The notes under the pieces were generated by a model. The model worked only from the letters and a program-made list of their open reading frames with translations, ran no database searches and was not told where the DNA came from. A stretch of 64,000 nucleotides of DNA from Symsagittifera roscoffensis (Eukaryota; Xenacoelomorpha; Acoela; Convolutidae): assembly GCF_963678635.1 (NCBI RefSeq), contig NC_087062.1, positions 95,969,705 to 96,033,704 on the forward strand. Direction: 5' to 3'. A program made the position numbers and the translations under genes. Positions 1-12,882 of this stretch are shown piece after piece (within the stretch, counting starts at the first letter, position 1; every line of letters starts with the position of its first letter).

Positions 1-2994
1 ATGCAGTACTAACTTTTTGATATTTTCATTCACTCGCACAAGAAATCTATCCAAACGCGCACAGCTCGCCCACGAAGAATTATTTAAATAATGATTTTAA
101 GTTTCAAGTTTTCACATTCAACAACTCTAACACACGATAACAAGTTTCAAACCTTCCTTTAACCCGGTTGGAAAAGAACTATATACTAAACCAAACTAAC
201 CAACGCAGCTTACTAAACACCACAAATCATAAAATAACAGCATGACTAAGAAAAGAAAACCAACGGTACCCAAACCGGATTAACCCAGTTTAAAACTGGA
301 TAATTTATTCTTTTGAAGACTATTATAAAGTCTAAGAAAGAAATAATAAAGCACAAAAAAATCGCAAGACAAACCCATACCAAAAACAATTTGATTTTTG
401 AAAAAAGGACACGACCAAAGTCACATAAGAAAGATCAACATAAACCCAGCATGAAAAGTTATCACATAACAGGACCTCTCAAAGAAACAGCACGAAATCA
501 TACTCCCACTCCTGGCCTAACCCACCAGAGAGGACGTCCTGAGCATGCTCTATAGCTGGCCTAACCCACCGCGCTACATCCACGCTTTGTAACCACACTT
601 CTATTTTTAATAAGAGGTACTCAGGGTGAGTAACTCTTCAAAATAACCAATCTAAAATAAAACGCTTTTGTGAAAACGATTAACTAAAATCATGATTAAA
701 AAATCGGACTTACATAATTTTTTAAAATGTAAATTATACTTTGCAGTATATAGATCAATACACATCAACAAAGACGAACATCCAAGACTAGATGATCCCA
801 TCATATTCAAATAAAGAATGGCTAAGCACAACCGATAAGCCATCCACAATCACAACTCAAAGGATTTAGAGTACGACTTGACTTCGCAGAAAAGGACTTC
901 ATTGAACTAGACCAATGACCAACTCGATGTTCAAGTATACGTACAGAACCGAGTTACGAGGCATCCCTTCCACACACGATCTCCACGCCATTCCCAGACG
1001 AGGTTGAACACAAAACAAGTTCTCTACATAATACAGAAAAACTCGTCATAGCAAATCATTTTGAAATCAGATTGATTTCATTGGGGATCACAGTCGTTGC
1101 CACAAGACGATGCAACGATTGTATGTCCCTAACTCCAGCGTCCTGGAATTTCTTTAACAAGAGGAACCGGACAAAAATATGATGTTCGCCAAATACCACC
1201 GTTCATCATCCATCCTTCAAATTGCAGAAAGATAATTCTAAAAAACTCTGTAAAACCCGGATGGGTGGAACCTGATCTAAACTACATTTTATAATTGGAT
1301 AAATTTGATATTTTACCACTGTAAAATATTTAATATTAACCAATCATAACCCATCTAACTAACAACCCACTTATTTGTAAGTGCTGAAATTACTTGTAAT
1401 TTCAGCACCAGAGAGATTTGAGTTTTACTTAGAAATTAGTTGCCTCTCCAAGAGAACTTCAGCAGCCGCAATAAACCAGTAGAACCTAGATCTATTGCGC
1501 CTAGCAGAGACTAGTTAAACACCCTGAGACTAGTAAGTATAAGAGTAAGATTAGGATCGGTATTAGACTAAGAAGTTGCACGAATCTATCCGGCCGAAAA
1601 AAAGATAGCGTGACGAGCAGACGGTGTACCCTATCCGAAATTACTCTATGAGTTAACCACATCGGTCCTAACTCAATAGGAATTTCCTTACAAAAAGTAA
1701 TGAGAAATTCAAATGTGAATTTTGAAAAAAACAAAACTTATCAAACTCATTACCAGCAGCCGATCCTAGCAGTTCGATTTGGCTGAATTTCAGGTGTTAA
1801 CCGAAGTGTGAAAGTTGTGGACTCTTTTGAAAGTCAGGCCCGGGCCCGACCCGGTTGCTGATCCAAAAATGAGGTCCGAGCCCGGGCCCGGTTCCAACTC
1901 TGCTTCCGATGTCAAAAACCTCTATATAATACACAACGTTGCCAGAAACAACTTTTCATTGGGTGAAGAGTCTCTTTCCTGGCTGAACCTCAGCTTACTC
2001 ACCTTTGAAAAATATCGAGCTTGCCCTGACTTTAAAAAAAAACAAAATGAGTTGATTAAAATTCTTTATTTTTTGGATTTTTCCATTTATTCTCCCACCA
2101 GGAGAAAAAACAAGAGAATGAAATTTCAGTTTTTAGAAAACTATAACTCTCGGGACATTTGTTTCTTGTTGAGCTAGTTAAGATAACCGAGAGTTATTTA
2201 CAATTTTTCAGCCGTGCGAAACCAATGTTACAAATAAGTACTTTTTCTGGCGGTTTCTAACAGGAAAAATTTGGGGTATACCGGTGATCACAACATTGAA
2301 GTTCTTTTTGTAATTCTGCATTATTTTCAAGGTTTCTCCCCTTGAATTTTAATGCAAAAAGAACCTTATTTCTTATCTGCGATCGTAATTCTTGCGAAAA
2401 AGTTAACCAGATTAAGCTTAAGCAGCAAAAATTAAGATTAAGCAGCAGATCTTTAGTTAACAGCAGGATTGATTAAAAAGTCAAGTAATAATTGTACAAA
2501 TCTAAGTTTGCAATTCTCAAAGTTACTCATCGGCGTCTTGTTACCATCGTGGTAATTTTTCAGTTATGACCGATGATCCTTCAACTGAAACTGATTTCAC
2601 TTGCTAACTTCTTAAATAGAAAGAAAAAAAGGAAAAAACGACAATCGTTACGCTCTACCAATGCGTTTTCTTCCGTCAGCAATGCATAGACTTTGTAACT
2701 TTTTTGAAATTCAAAGTACTCTTGAAGAACATTTGGTCATAAATATTGGTCTCACTATGGAAAAAACTGAGATTTTTCAACAAATAGTTTGTCCACTGAC
2801 AGTAATTTGATCAATCTGGAACATTCTCATAGCGCGACTGACAAAATGACAGATTTAATGAAGACGCAGACCTCGTCCAATTACAAAATATTTTCACTTT
2901 CCGAAAGTCTAACTTGGAAATCAGTTGGTATCTCGAATACTATAAAACTAGAAAATCTACTTTCTTTGTGGTGTATCATATGCCTTGTTGCAGA
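1..2994. other. No gene recognised
   Basis: This AT-rich stretch contains only short open frames without recognisable motifs or consistent codon use. A GC-rich patch at about 1840-1900 contains repeated CCGGGCCCG-like words. The last bases before 2995 form a pyrimidine-rich tract ending in CAG, which could be a splice or trans-splice acceptor for the gene that follows. Confidence 0.6.
1381..1408. repeat. Perfect 12-bp hairpin
   Basis: Twelve bases (GTGCTGAAATTA) are followed by a 4-base loop and their exact reverse complement. It lies in non-coding DNA and no function can be assigned. Confidence 0.8.
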
Positions 2995-3828
2995 ATGCCT
3001 TTGAAACCAGCTCCAGTTCTTGGTGTGATTAGGTTGGACTATGACTACCCTCCGGCATGTGGAGACATCGACTGCCCGGATACCTATGGGTACGATGTCT
3101 ACTACAAAGTAGTCCCCGGACTCACTTTCGAAATGGCCCAGTCCGGAAAGATGACTGCTGATGTCCAAAAACGGTTCATCGAGTCCGTAAACTGGCTCAT
3201 TAACGAGAAGAAAGTCAACGTCATAACTGGAGACTGTGGATTCATGGTGTACTTCCAAGAAGTGGCTTTGAGCATCGAAAAGAGCATCCCTGTTGGCATG
3301 GTGATGAGTTCGCTCCTCCAGCTGAAATCAATCCAAGCTACCCTCTCCCCTAATGACGAAATCATCGTCATGACTGCGAACGGAGTCGCCCTCGGAAACA
3401 TGGCTCCTGCTTTCGAAAAAGCTTGTGGATTCTCTTTCGTGGATCCACGAGTCAAGATCCTTGGCTGCGAGAACATCCCAGGATTCGAGGCTGTCGCTCT
3501 CGGTCAGAAGGTCGACGTTGCCAAGGTGCAACCGGGAATGGTGAAACTCGTGAACGATACCTTGAAAAAGAATCCAAAGGTCAAGGCCATCCTGCTGGAG
3601 TGCACCGAGTTGCCCCCTTATGCAAACGCGATCCGAGAGTGCTCTGGACTCCCCGTCTGGGACGTGATCTCGGCTTGCAACTATGTGGTGTCGGCATTCA
3701 TAAACGAACCCAGATACGGAAAGCAGGGATGGCAGGCTGGATGGGATGGAGCACAACAGGAATACAAGTTCGGAGACAACGTTAAAACCAGCAACAAAGT
3801 GTATTTGGTCAACAAACCGGCGCAGTAA
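2995..3828 (+). CDS. Asp/Glu racemase superfamily protein
   Basis: The gene encodes 277 residues in a single exon. The fold family is the two-domain cofactor-independent Asp/Glu/hydantoin racemase superfamily, which uses a pair of cysteines, one from each half, for proton exchange at the substrate alpha carbon. Both candidate cysteines are visible: C81 in the GDCGFM motif and C203 in LLECTELPPY. The SSLLQL segment after the first cysteine and the glycine-rich VMTANG strand also fit the family. The ATG at 2995 was chosen because it follows a CAG acceptor-like site (2991-2993) and the homologous region starts there; the open frame continues upstream to a TTG but with no family-like sequence. 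The coding region is visibly richer in GC than its surroundings. The substrate is unknown. The closest relatives I recall are bacterial and fungal, so horizontal acquisition is possible but unproven. Confidence 0.85.
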   Translation: MPLKPAPVLGVIRLDYDYPPACGDIDCPDTYGYDVYYKVVPGLTFEMAQSGKMTADVQKRFIESVNWLINEKKVNVITGDCGFMVYFQEVALSIEKSIPVGMVMSSLLQLKSIQATLSPNDEIIVMTANGVALGNMAPAFEKACGFSFVDPRVKILGCENIPGFEAVALGQKVDVAKVQPGMVKLVNDTLKKNPKVKAILLECTELPPYANAIRECSGLPVWDVISACNYVVSAFINEPRYGKQGWQAGWDGAQQEYKFGDNVKTSNKVYLVNKPAQ

Positions 3829-5465
3829 ACAACACTTACAACAATTAAAACCACAACGAATAGAGCAAATGGACTCATAGGATAAAAACTTTATCAAAAA
3901 ATTTGTACTCCGAAATTGATTTATATGCTTGGTTGAGATTGTAAAGCAAAAGATGATAATTCAACCTCATACCCTGGTCAATAGTCAAAGTTATCTTGAA
4001 AGATCTTGCAAGGTTCTTGACCAGAAGCATTTGATCTAGCATGTTCAGCTGGATCCAAGAAAGTTTTGTTCCGTGGAGATACGCATATCGCAAGCCATGT
4101 ACAAAGCAGCATATATTAGTGGCTCATGTATACAATACAGCCCACTAGTTGGGATACCCTCAGAATTTCCTTAAGTTTTTGTATACTTTATTTGGATTTT
4201 AAAATTTCGTCATCTATCAAAAACGTACAAAAAATTACACCTCAAGGCTATCTAAAATTTCACAACTATAAAAAAAGCAAAATTGCAATAGCAGCATTTT
4301 TATTACAACAGTTTCAGAAAAGAAGATAATCAGCTTGCACGCCATGTACGAATCTTTCAGTTATTTATGTATACATATAAAAAGCCAGATCTCTGAGAAG
4401 GCATCAGTGTTTTTTCATTTTCTTCATTTAAGATTTTTTTTTCAAATTTAGCTATAGACTACTAAAAATCCATCAATAAGACAACTACACTTCAAACCTA
4501 ACAACTCTGAAACTCTATTATCTAATTTAAAGCAAGCAGAAAAAAGCTGTTTTTGGAACAACTGCTAGTGAAACAGTTCAGCAGTTTAAATTACACGACA
4601 GACTTTTTTCTTGCATGAAGTTCAACTCAAGGGAAACTCTTAATTTCTGTGGTTATTCTTTTTTTTCTTTAATTAAAAAACTTGCTTGGTGATTGATAAA
4701 ACGATGTCATTTCATACCTTGACAAACAAAAACTCAATTTTTCTTAGATTCCAAATAAAATTTAAAACATTTGAGCATTTCATTCGTTCAAATACCTGAT
4801 AAGATAAATTATAATTGCGTGCCTTCATTAACAGATCCTGGTGTCACGGAACATAATGCTAAAAGTTACAAGCGACTAGGGTCAGAATTCCTGGTAAACA
4901 TTTTACTAAAACCCCATGGCTGGTTGATTGCTTATTAATTAAACCAAAGTTATAAGTCTCGCCTAAGATCGTCAATTCTAATAAAGAAAATCATAGAAGA
5001 AAATATCGCTAGAAAGGAATATGAACTTATATAATGGATCGTTAAATATAAATATTTTTTAAAAATTAACGAGCAACTGTTTTTAGTTCTAATAGGGACA
5101 GGGTCAATACCTAGTATTTACATTTGAGCTAACAATTTATTTGCCTTCACTCTTTGATTTGTGTCTTTGTTAGGCTGCAAAAAGACCGGGTTTTACCGCT
5201 TTATTGTCTGCTGTTCAAAATATGACATTTTAGGCAGTGATACATTTGTATAGCGACACACTTTCTTTTTGTTATCCGACTAAATGATCCATAAAAAATA
5301 TTGGATATTTTGAAAGGTATCCCATTTTGATTTGACAACATTTTGTCATAACCAGCTAGTTTTGTTTCAATTTTTAGAGGAAACAAAAAAATATGAAATG
5401 AAATCCGTTCCTAAAATATTTGGATCTCATCTGTCCTCGGCTGAAGTCCATGCTTCAATTTTTAC
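3829..5465. other. No gene recognised
   Basis: AT-rich non-coding DNA. Its distal part (about 5035-5390) is one copy of a dispersed repeat found again near 8490-9205. Confidence 0.5.
5035..5390. repeat. Dispersed repeat, copy 1
   Basis: Blocks here recur in the same order at 8490-9205: a stretch reading ATTAACGAGCAACTGTTTTT near 5066, and a later one reading CGCTTTATTGTCTGCTGTTC near 5198. Continuing similarity runs through the ATATTGGATAT motif near 5300. The spacing between blocks differs. No protein was recognised, so this is an unclassified decayed transposon or duplicated segment. Confidence 0.6.
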
Positions 5466-6399
5466 CTAGAAATCACCGTCAAAATCAAAAGAACCGTCAA
5501 ACAATGCATAACCATTAAGTTCAAGTCTTTCTTCGTTGACCGCACCGATGTTTGATCTAGATTTACTGAACTGTATAGGATGTAATTTACAATATTTTTT
5601 GTCAAATCTGTCAAAATTCATATGCAAACTTGTTGCTCCAGTGTCCAATAAAAACTGTTTCTAGACCGTCATTTTCTTTTCTTCGACGAAATGCTGGTAT
5701 AGTATCTTAATAAATATTTGTTTAGTTCATTCAGGTAGAGATAAGTTAAATTGAAACATTCACCTCCTCATTGCTATAGTCTCCTTGAAGGTAATTATTT
5801 TGACTAATATTGTGAAACCGGTAAGGTGAATGATAATTATTGTTTTGATTGAAAGGGTGAATACTGTTCGACCTGTCACTCGATTGAGATATTTCCTTGT
5901 GTTCTGACATCTGCGCAAATACTTGCTGGAGAGATATATAATTAGAATCGTTGTCTAATCTCAGCTTAATGCTATAGATATGATAATTCCTCTTAGCTTT
6001 TATTTGAAGTGATACGTGATTCTGCTCCTGATAATTTTTGTTTTTAAAGCAATGGTTTATCAAATGGCTTCAAATGCGGCATCATTTGTAAAATTTTGGG
6101 TTGTTTTGATTGTTTTTAGGTTATTTTGTATTATAAGTTAATTTTCTGAATTGATCCATTGTTTCTTCTGTTTCCAAATAATGATCAACAAAACTTGAAG
6201 CTATCTCAGTAAATTCACTACCTACAGCAAAAATTAGGTCTTTGCTAGCTATATATTTTTTAAATTGTAGCTGATATGCGGGTTGATTCTCAAATAGAAC
6301 GTGATGTCTATTTTGTTTCGACTCTGGCGGGCTTAAGCCTTGCACAAAGAGTTCCATTTTTTCCTTGATTATCCTCAGAATTCGTATTTGGCCATCCAC
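5466..6399 (-). pseudogene. Decayed LTR-retrotransposon gag-protease fragment
   Basis: Three minus-strand open pieces lie in Gag-to-protease order. At 6399-6121 is a helical 92-residue piece (EETMDQFRKL) resembling the capsid region of Gag. At 6063-5746 is an Asn/Gln/Ser-rich linker. At about 5660-5466 is a piece reading FLLDTGATSLHM, the aspartic-protease active-site motif (DTGA) of retroviral-type proteases. Stops and frame changes separate the pieces. No reverse transcriptase, RNase H, integrase or LTR was found nearby, so this is a truncated remnant. Ty3/gypsy or BEL type cannot be decided. Confidence 0.6.
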
Positions 6400-8280
6400 A
6401 ACCCACTGAGGTGTTTAGCCTAAGTAGGTATTTTTGATGAATTCATCAGGTTGTGTTTTCATGTTTTCTGCTTTCATTCGTCTTTTATACTCATTCTTTC
6501 AATCAGTGAATCTTTTCTCAAACTAATCTCCTATATCGTTCCAAGGCAAACCTGCTTCGAATCCTTGATAGCATTGAGCGGCTGGGCTGTATTTCTTATT
6601 TTTGAATCGATTAATTTCTATTTTCAAATAAGTTTCGATCATTGCCTGAGCCTGTTGGTCAAATGCCTGGGAAAATGCTCCCTTGTTCTCCACTAAATTA
6701 AGAAAACCTGCTGTATGTTCATTTGCATCTAAGCCTGTAGAGTTTTTGAGAGCTATGTCTAGATACGCGACTACGTTTGCAATTTTTGTTTAATTTTTCC
6801 TAGATTTGGGCTATTAATACTAAAAACTTTGATTTTTTTTGTGTTCTGGTTAATGTTGAGGGTTTAATAAATTTTTATTAAAAAATTACATTTTGGTTTT
6901 GTAAGGTTTATTGGGTTTGCTAACCTTAATTTTTTGTTGAATATATCAAAAGTGCATAAAAATTGGTAAATTTTTTAGAGTAGAAGTTTTTCTGGATTTT
7001 TGCCGACGGAAAGAACAGTTAGTTCGTGATTTTTTTGGTTTGATTGTTTCGACAAAAAGGTGAGTTGTTCCTCTTGGATATTGGTGATAAACCATGTGTA
7101 TAAATGTTTTTATTTTTAGTTTTAAACTAAGTAGTTGCAAGAGAGTATTCTACTAGATACTCACACCTCGCAAATTGACCGAAGAATTTCTTCAAACAAT
7201 ATTCCGCCTTGTTGGACAACCTGCAAATGCGCGTCCTCATATATATTTTAGCAGTGACTCAAATAAACTTGAGGCACTTACGCCTAACCAGTTTTTAGTG
7301 GAACAGCATTCCGTGAGTTTTCCCTCAGTAGCAACGAACGATCATTTCGACCACAGCAAGTGCTACCTACGCGCACAAGCATATGACAACGCTATCTGGA
7401 TTCGATGGTTACGACAAACGATGGTTACGACCTTCTCTCAACAAACGTCATTCGTGGCACACAACCGTCGAACATGACCTCAATTCCGGAGATCTGGTTT
7501 GGATTGTAGAGGGATTAGCCCACGCGGATACTGCCCCCTAGCACGTATCTCAAGCCTGAAATTTGGCAAAAATGCGATCGACCCTTCCGCATTCCTGAAA
7601 ACCACTACAGAAGAATTAGGTCGTCCTCTTGTAAGACTCGCTCCGGTACTCTACTCTTGGGGGACTGAGGATGTTTCACTTGAGTTCGAGCACCCCCTGA
7701 CGTAGTTCTAGTTCGAGCACGTAGTTCTTGTTCGAGCACCCCCTGGCGTAGTTCTAGTTCGAGTTGCTAGTTCGAGCACCCCATGGCGTATGTTCGAGCC
7801 CCTCCCCCCAAGACCATACGGCCAATTAGTTGTGAATAGGAACCTTATTCTTGCTGTTATTACGTAGTAATTACGAAATACTTATTCAATAATTACGTAA
7901 CAATTACGTAGTTGTATTTAAACTACGGAAGCTCGTATTCCGAGCTCGTAAAAACCTAAAACGTAAAACCAATCAAATTCGACCTTGTCTGTCCTCAAAA
8001 AGACAAATTTTTGGCTGCTTACTTTCAAGTTTGCTGTCAACTATTGCTGCTAGAGTTACAAACAATCAACTCTATTTATATGCCCTGTTGATTGTTTCAG
8101 GTTTTATTCCGTCACAAAATCACGCTGTGTTTATCCATTTTTCCGATAAGTTGAATTGGAATTAAATTATTCAACTTGGTGTTTTAATACTCTACTTGAA
8201 AGCGTTTGTTAATCAACCGATCTCCGATTCAATTTAGGATGGTCCATTTGCATTATCTCACCACATTCCAGACTGGGTTA
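6400..8280. other. No gene recognised
   Basis: Non-coding sequence. The stretch 7150-7700 is somewhat GC-richer and holds short open frames without recognisable motifs. An AT-rich patch near 7860-7925 repeats ATTACGTA-type palindromes. Confidence 0.5.
7680..7805. repeat. Short tandem repeat, TTCGAGCACCCC-type
   Basis: The phrase TTCGAGCACCCC(C/A)TG(A/G)CGTA recurs with partial copies in between (TTCGAGCACGTAGTTC, TTCGAGTTGCTAG). This gives an irregular minisatellite of about six units. Confidence 0.75.
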
Positions 8281-8450
8281 CTTTGTTGAGCAAAGCTCTT
8301 TTTTGCAACTCAGGGCCGTTTTTTGCGTCTAGAACTTTCACGTGGTACCACTATTACAGCCGAATTTGGTCCTCACTTACTATCATTGCCATGGCATGGG
8401 ACTGAATACACGATCTGACTATTTCTAAGTGAACTTCTTGCCACTATGCT
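8281..8450 (-). mobile_element. tRNA-derived SINE, copy 1
   Basis: Read on the minus strand from 8450, the head TAGCATAGTGGCAAG matches the RNA polymerase III A-box consensus. A B-box-like stretch (GTGTATTCAGTCCC) follows at tRNA spacing. The body is clearly similar to 60881-61096, including TTTCACGTGGTACCACTATT (plus strand). Two diverged copies with pol III boxes indicate a SINE family rather than a tRNA gene. Confidence 0.65.
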
Positions 8451-8489
8451 AGAAGCAAAAAATAGAAAAGAGTATGAGTTTAAATCATT

Positions 8490-9205
8490 GATAGTTATAT
8501 ATAAATAATTTCGAAAATTAACGAACAACTGTTCTTAGTTCTAATAGAAAATGGGTCAATAGCTAGTTTTTTTAAATAAACTAATTTTTTATTTGTCTGT
8601 ATTCCGCGCCTAGATTGCTGCTTTATTTGTCCACCTATTGCTTTTCACAGTATTTGGTCATCAGTTCTTCTGAATCCGTAGTGCTGAGTTTTTTTCCGGG
8701 TCTTAAAAAAATTAGTTAGTAAAAATATGAAACTTATGTTAGTAAAAATATGTTAGTAAAGATATGGAATTTAAAAAAAATTTGAAAAAAAACAATATTT
8801 TCAGTTTATTTCGACTAAGCCAGCAGCAAGGAGAGTGGAAATAAACAATATTAAGATTTTAGACTAGTTCAATCTAAATCTAAACGCTTCAAAGTACCTT
8901 TGTCTAACTTTTAACTTCATAGACTTTGTTTCATCGGATATCTTTTTTATCTTCCGGTCCTTGAAACTTTTTAGTTTTCTCATTTTTGTATTTTTTACTT
9001 ATTAAAAAACCTTTATTCATTCAGTCGTTGATTTGCAGTGATCTACCTCTTTGCGTCTTTGTTACGCTTGCAAAAGGACCGTTCGCTTATCGCTTTATTG
9101 TCTGCTATACAAGGCAGGACTTTTTAACCATTCAGCTTGTTTGGAGAAACACTTTATCTTTGATATCCGACAAAATATTCCGTGAAAAATATTGGATATA
9201 TTAAA
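8490..9205. repeat. Dispersed repeat, copy 2
   Basis: Counterpart of the repeat at 5035-5390, with an AACGAACAACTGTTCTTAG block near 8520 and a CGCTTTATTGTCTGCTAT block near 9090. The copies are clearly diverged. Confidence 0.6.
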
Positions 9206-12148
9206 AGGAATCCAATCTTGAAAATTGGAAAAAAATCTGACTAATAATTGATAAAAGGTGTAAAATTTAAAATGGAAAAAATTCCACCGTAATCTTAATT
9301 AAACAATTAAAACAATATTCTTTCATGTCCGTGTAGTATTTAAGACAAACAAGATCTTGCTAGATAAATTCTCACTATCGACAAGGAATACCTGTCAAAA
9401 TTAAGATGAGCGCCTTTTTACTTCGAAATATAGATGATTCAAAAAATAAAAATTCACACTAGATTATGTTTCTAACGGCAGTCTAATTCGCAGCTACAAA
9501 CGGGAGCTTCGAAAGGTTTAGAAAACTTATACAGAATCAGAGTTATTTGTTTAACTTCATAATCTGGATCGAAAGTTTTTCATCAACCCTCATTTAACTC
9601 AGAGAGTGCAATAGCATGCTCAACAGCAATGCTCGAGTCTTAGAGGATCTCGAGAAATCAGTTCGGTGGGTCTGAAAAAAGTGTACAAAATAATTTTCAC
9701 TTTTTTTGAAAATCAGCTGCCTAAAACCATTTCTGCGCATGCCATTGCTCAAAAAACTACAAAACAGGGTTTATTTGGATCAATATCAACAACTTTGGTG
9801 TAAATTTATGTGTGATAGACTTTACAATTTTTAATTTGCCTTATGAAGTGAAGTAACTGTTTTCAATGAGATTTTATTTGAGTATTTCTTCAAGCAAAAT
9901 AAAAAAGATAGAAAAATCGAGCAAAACTTAACTTTTATTTTTGTATTTCAAATTCTTTTTCAAAATGGATACAGCAGCCAGTACAGTGTGTAGTACCTGT
10001 TTAACTTCCTGCTAATGTTGATATCTATGTGATCTTAAATCCTTATAAATGCAGAACTTACCAACATAAAGAGTACGATCCACCAAATGTAGGTCGGCTT
10101 CGACGCTTCCAATACCCTAAACAGTTTTTGGAGATTATTACAGGATGCTTTTCATTGAAATTTAGAAACTTTTTGATAGTCGAGTATTCAAACATTCTTT
10201 AAACTTACTTCCGGGTTGAGATTGTATTTTAGGCTCTTTTTCCTCAGTAATTTGTATTATAAAAATTAGCAGGTGGGGGAGGAAAGGAAAAAGAGCCGTA
10301 TTTTACATCCAAAAGGTGCGGACCAAACCCTAAGTTATTAATAGGTCACGCTCCAAGCATTCAGGAACGAGTTCGAAGTTAGAATTAGTAAACAATTACC
10401 TACTTGTGAAACTGCGGTCCAAAGAGGCACTTGCTGCTGATAGTCATTATGTGAATGTGCTGCATAGTAAATTACTCCTTCCGACCCAAAAACTTCATTC
10501 AGCCGAAAAATAGAGATACAAATTATTTCAAGAAGAACCATATTCATGAGTTCATTTGAGAGCTATATAATGAAGACAAATCGAAAAGGGTGTGTCGAAT
10601 TAGGTTCTGCTAACATGCTATTTGGTTAGTTAGCCTTCGATACATAAAATAGAATTACTTGACTTAAAATGATTTGTTACGGATTGTACAGCATTGAACC
10701 CGATCGGAAAATTAGCGTTCGGAAAATGTTTCGATGTTGATTTGCTATAATGTCATTTCGGACCACAATTAAGTACATTTCCTGAAACCAGTTCTCAAAT
10801 TGTAAGCATTTTTAAAAGTGATCCTTGATTCTATATCATTTTGAAAGAGGGGCTCTATGACTGTTCTGATAAAATTGGATTTTTGTTGAATTTTTCCGAC
10901 ACCAGACACTGCAAAATTACCCAATTTTTAACAATTTTTAGAAAAAAAATCAAGGACTATGCAAAAATTTTTTAAAAAAAGTATCAAAACGGCTATTTTT
11001 GTTATTTTATAGAAAAACTGCAATATTTGCACACTTTACACTTTCTCATAAGGAAGACACGTTGGCGCTTGCCTCGTATGATTTTAATAATTTTACCATT
11101 TTTAAAGAAGTTCTTACGTTTTACCAAAACTCTTTTTACTGCAGATAGTTCTATCCTAGAATAATTTTACATCAAATCCTCTATACCCCCGTGTTAATTC
11201 ATTCGATTGATAATGCTATGAGTCAAATTACTTCAAAAAGTGTTTTGTTTTTAATCTCGATCTAAGAAGGTCATTCTTTTTCGGCTTTGTTTCAAGAGAA
11301 CGTAAAATAACGCAAGCTCACGAAAAAGCAAATTTCAGCAAAATGACCTTGTCGCTGTTTTGAAAACAAATATTTGATAAGAATCCAAAAAATGTAATAT
11401 GTTCTAATTAATCAACTTGAAATTTTGTTGCGAAAGTTTTGGTTGAAGTCTAGAAGTTTCCAAGCAAGACTCTTTCTGTAAATTTCCAGATGCTAGGACT
11501 GAGCCACTGAAAAAAATGAATGTGAAATGCTGTTCATTGTCTCAAATGGGCAACGAAGTTTTTTTATCCAAAAACCAGAATTTTGCAAAAAAGATCAGAG
11601 ACGGAATTTGTTTCTGAAATCGAGTTACAAGAGCCATTTATTTCAGATGGTATAAAAGTTGGTACAAAAATGGCTAGACAAACAGTCGAAATTCATTGTA
11701 AAAAAAACACACGGAGCTCAAATATTTTGTCAATTTGTGTGAAAACTGAACCAACAAGATTGCATATCAGCGCAAAACATTGAATATTCCGACTGTCCTT
11801 CGAGTCCTGATTTAAGTTTTGGTTAAAACTTACATAAATTTGGGAACAATCAATTTTTTTCCGAAAAAGCAAATCTTCTTTCCCCAAAAACTAAAGTCAA
11901 GTACAAACTGGTGAGTTTTGTGGATATTATTATAATTTTTAAATCAATTAACCGGCTTCATTTTGCTTTTTTTTCAATTATTCTGCATCCACACGCCAAT
12001 TCAAGCATAACATGGTAAAGTTTGCAACTTCTAGCGTAATAATAGAGTCATTTTGTCGGACTCATTTTAAAATTAAGTAAACTCTGAGCAAACGTTTCAT
12101 ATAGTATTTATAAATAGAAAACTTGCTAGCAATAAATGTCCCCAATTG
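9206..12148. other. No gene recognised
   Basis: AT-rich, with scattered short open frames and no domain-like sequence on either strand. I see no RNA gene in it. Confidence 0.5.
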
Positions 12149-12882
12149 TACAGTGCTGATTTATATTATCCGGACAAAACGAACAAAACTTGAATTTTCA
12201 AACGCGTTTTTCTCAAATTGAGTTAAGATTAGACAAAAAGGGAAGAGAACAAAAGTTGCTTAGAATTTCAGCAGAATTAATCTGGTGCCATTTTTTCTCC
12301 GAAATTTTCAACAAATAAAAAACCCAAAAATAGGTCATTTTGGCTTTTTTCATTTAATCAAGAATTACGCTGAAACTACTTTGATAATTGATAAGAAATT
12401 TAGCTCACAGGAAGCCCGTTACGCAGCTCAACAAGGTTTAAGAAGGGTTAAATCTCCAAAAATTTGGGCAAATTGTTTAAAATTTTCTTATAAACAGAGA
12501 TTCTGGGTTTCATATAGTAAAAATCACATTTATTGAATATCAAGTGAAAGTTTTTTTTCTTATACTGGTTTTTGGAGGTTTAACCCTTCTTAAACTTTGT
12601 TGAGCTGCGTAAGAGGCTTCCTGTGAGCTAAATTTCTTATCAATTAACAAAGTAGTTTCAGCGTAATTTTTGATTAATTGAAAAAAGCCAAAATGACCTA
12701 TTTTTGGGGTAAATTTTTTGTTGAAAACTTCGGAGAAAAAATGGCACCAGATATTTTCTGGTGAAATTCTAAGCAACTTTTGTACTCTTCACTTTTTGTC
12801 TAATCTTAACCCAATTTGAGAAAAACGCGTTTGAAATTCAAGTTTTGTTCGTTTTGTCCGGATAATTTAAATCAGCACTGTA
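12149..12882. mobile_element. Palindromic Tc1/mariner-type MITE
   Basis: The segment starts TA-CAGTGCTGATTTA and ends TAAATC-AGCACTG-TA. This gives inverted ends beginning CAGTG flanked by TA, the usual target duplication of Tc1/mariner elements. Almost the whole element is an imperfect inverted repeat: arms of roughly 320 bp pair through to the centre near 12510. Examples are AAACGCGTTTTTCTCAAATT near 12203 mirrored near 12817, and a CACAGGAAGCC block near 12406 mirrored near 12622. No transposase is present, so movement would need one supplied in trans. Confidence 0.85.

Noticed and set aside
313-555. 80-residue Lys/His-rich open frame
   Set aside because: No ATG at its start, biased AT-rich composition, no motif.
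1815-2177. 120-residue open frame with Pro/Gly start
   Set aside because: The start is a GC-rich repeat patch and the rest is low-complexity; no motif.
3328-3897. 189-residue minus-strand frame opposite the racemase gene
   Set aside because: Shadow of the plus-strand gene; no domain-like sequence, while the plus frame has conserved catalytic motifs.
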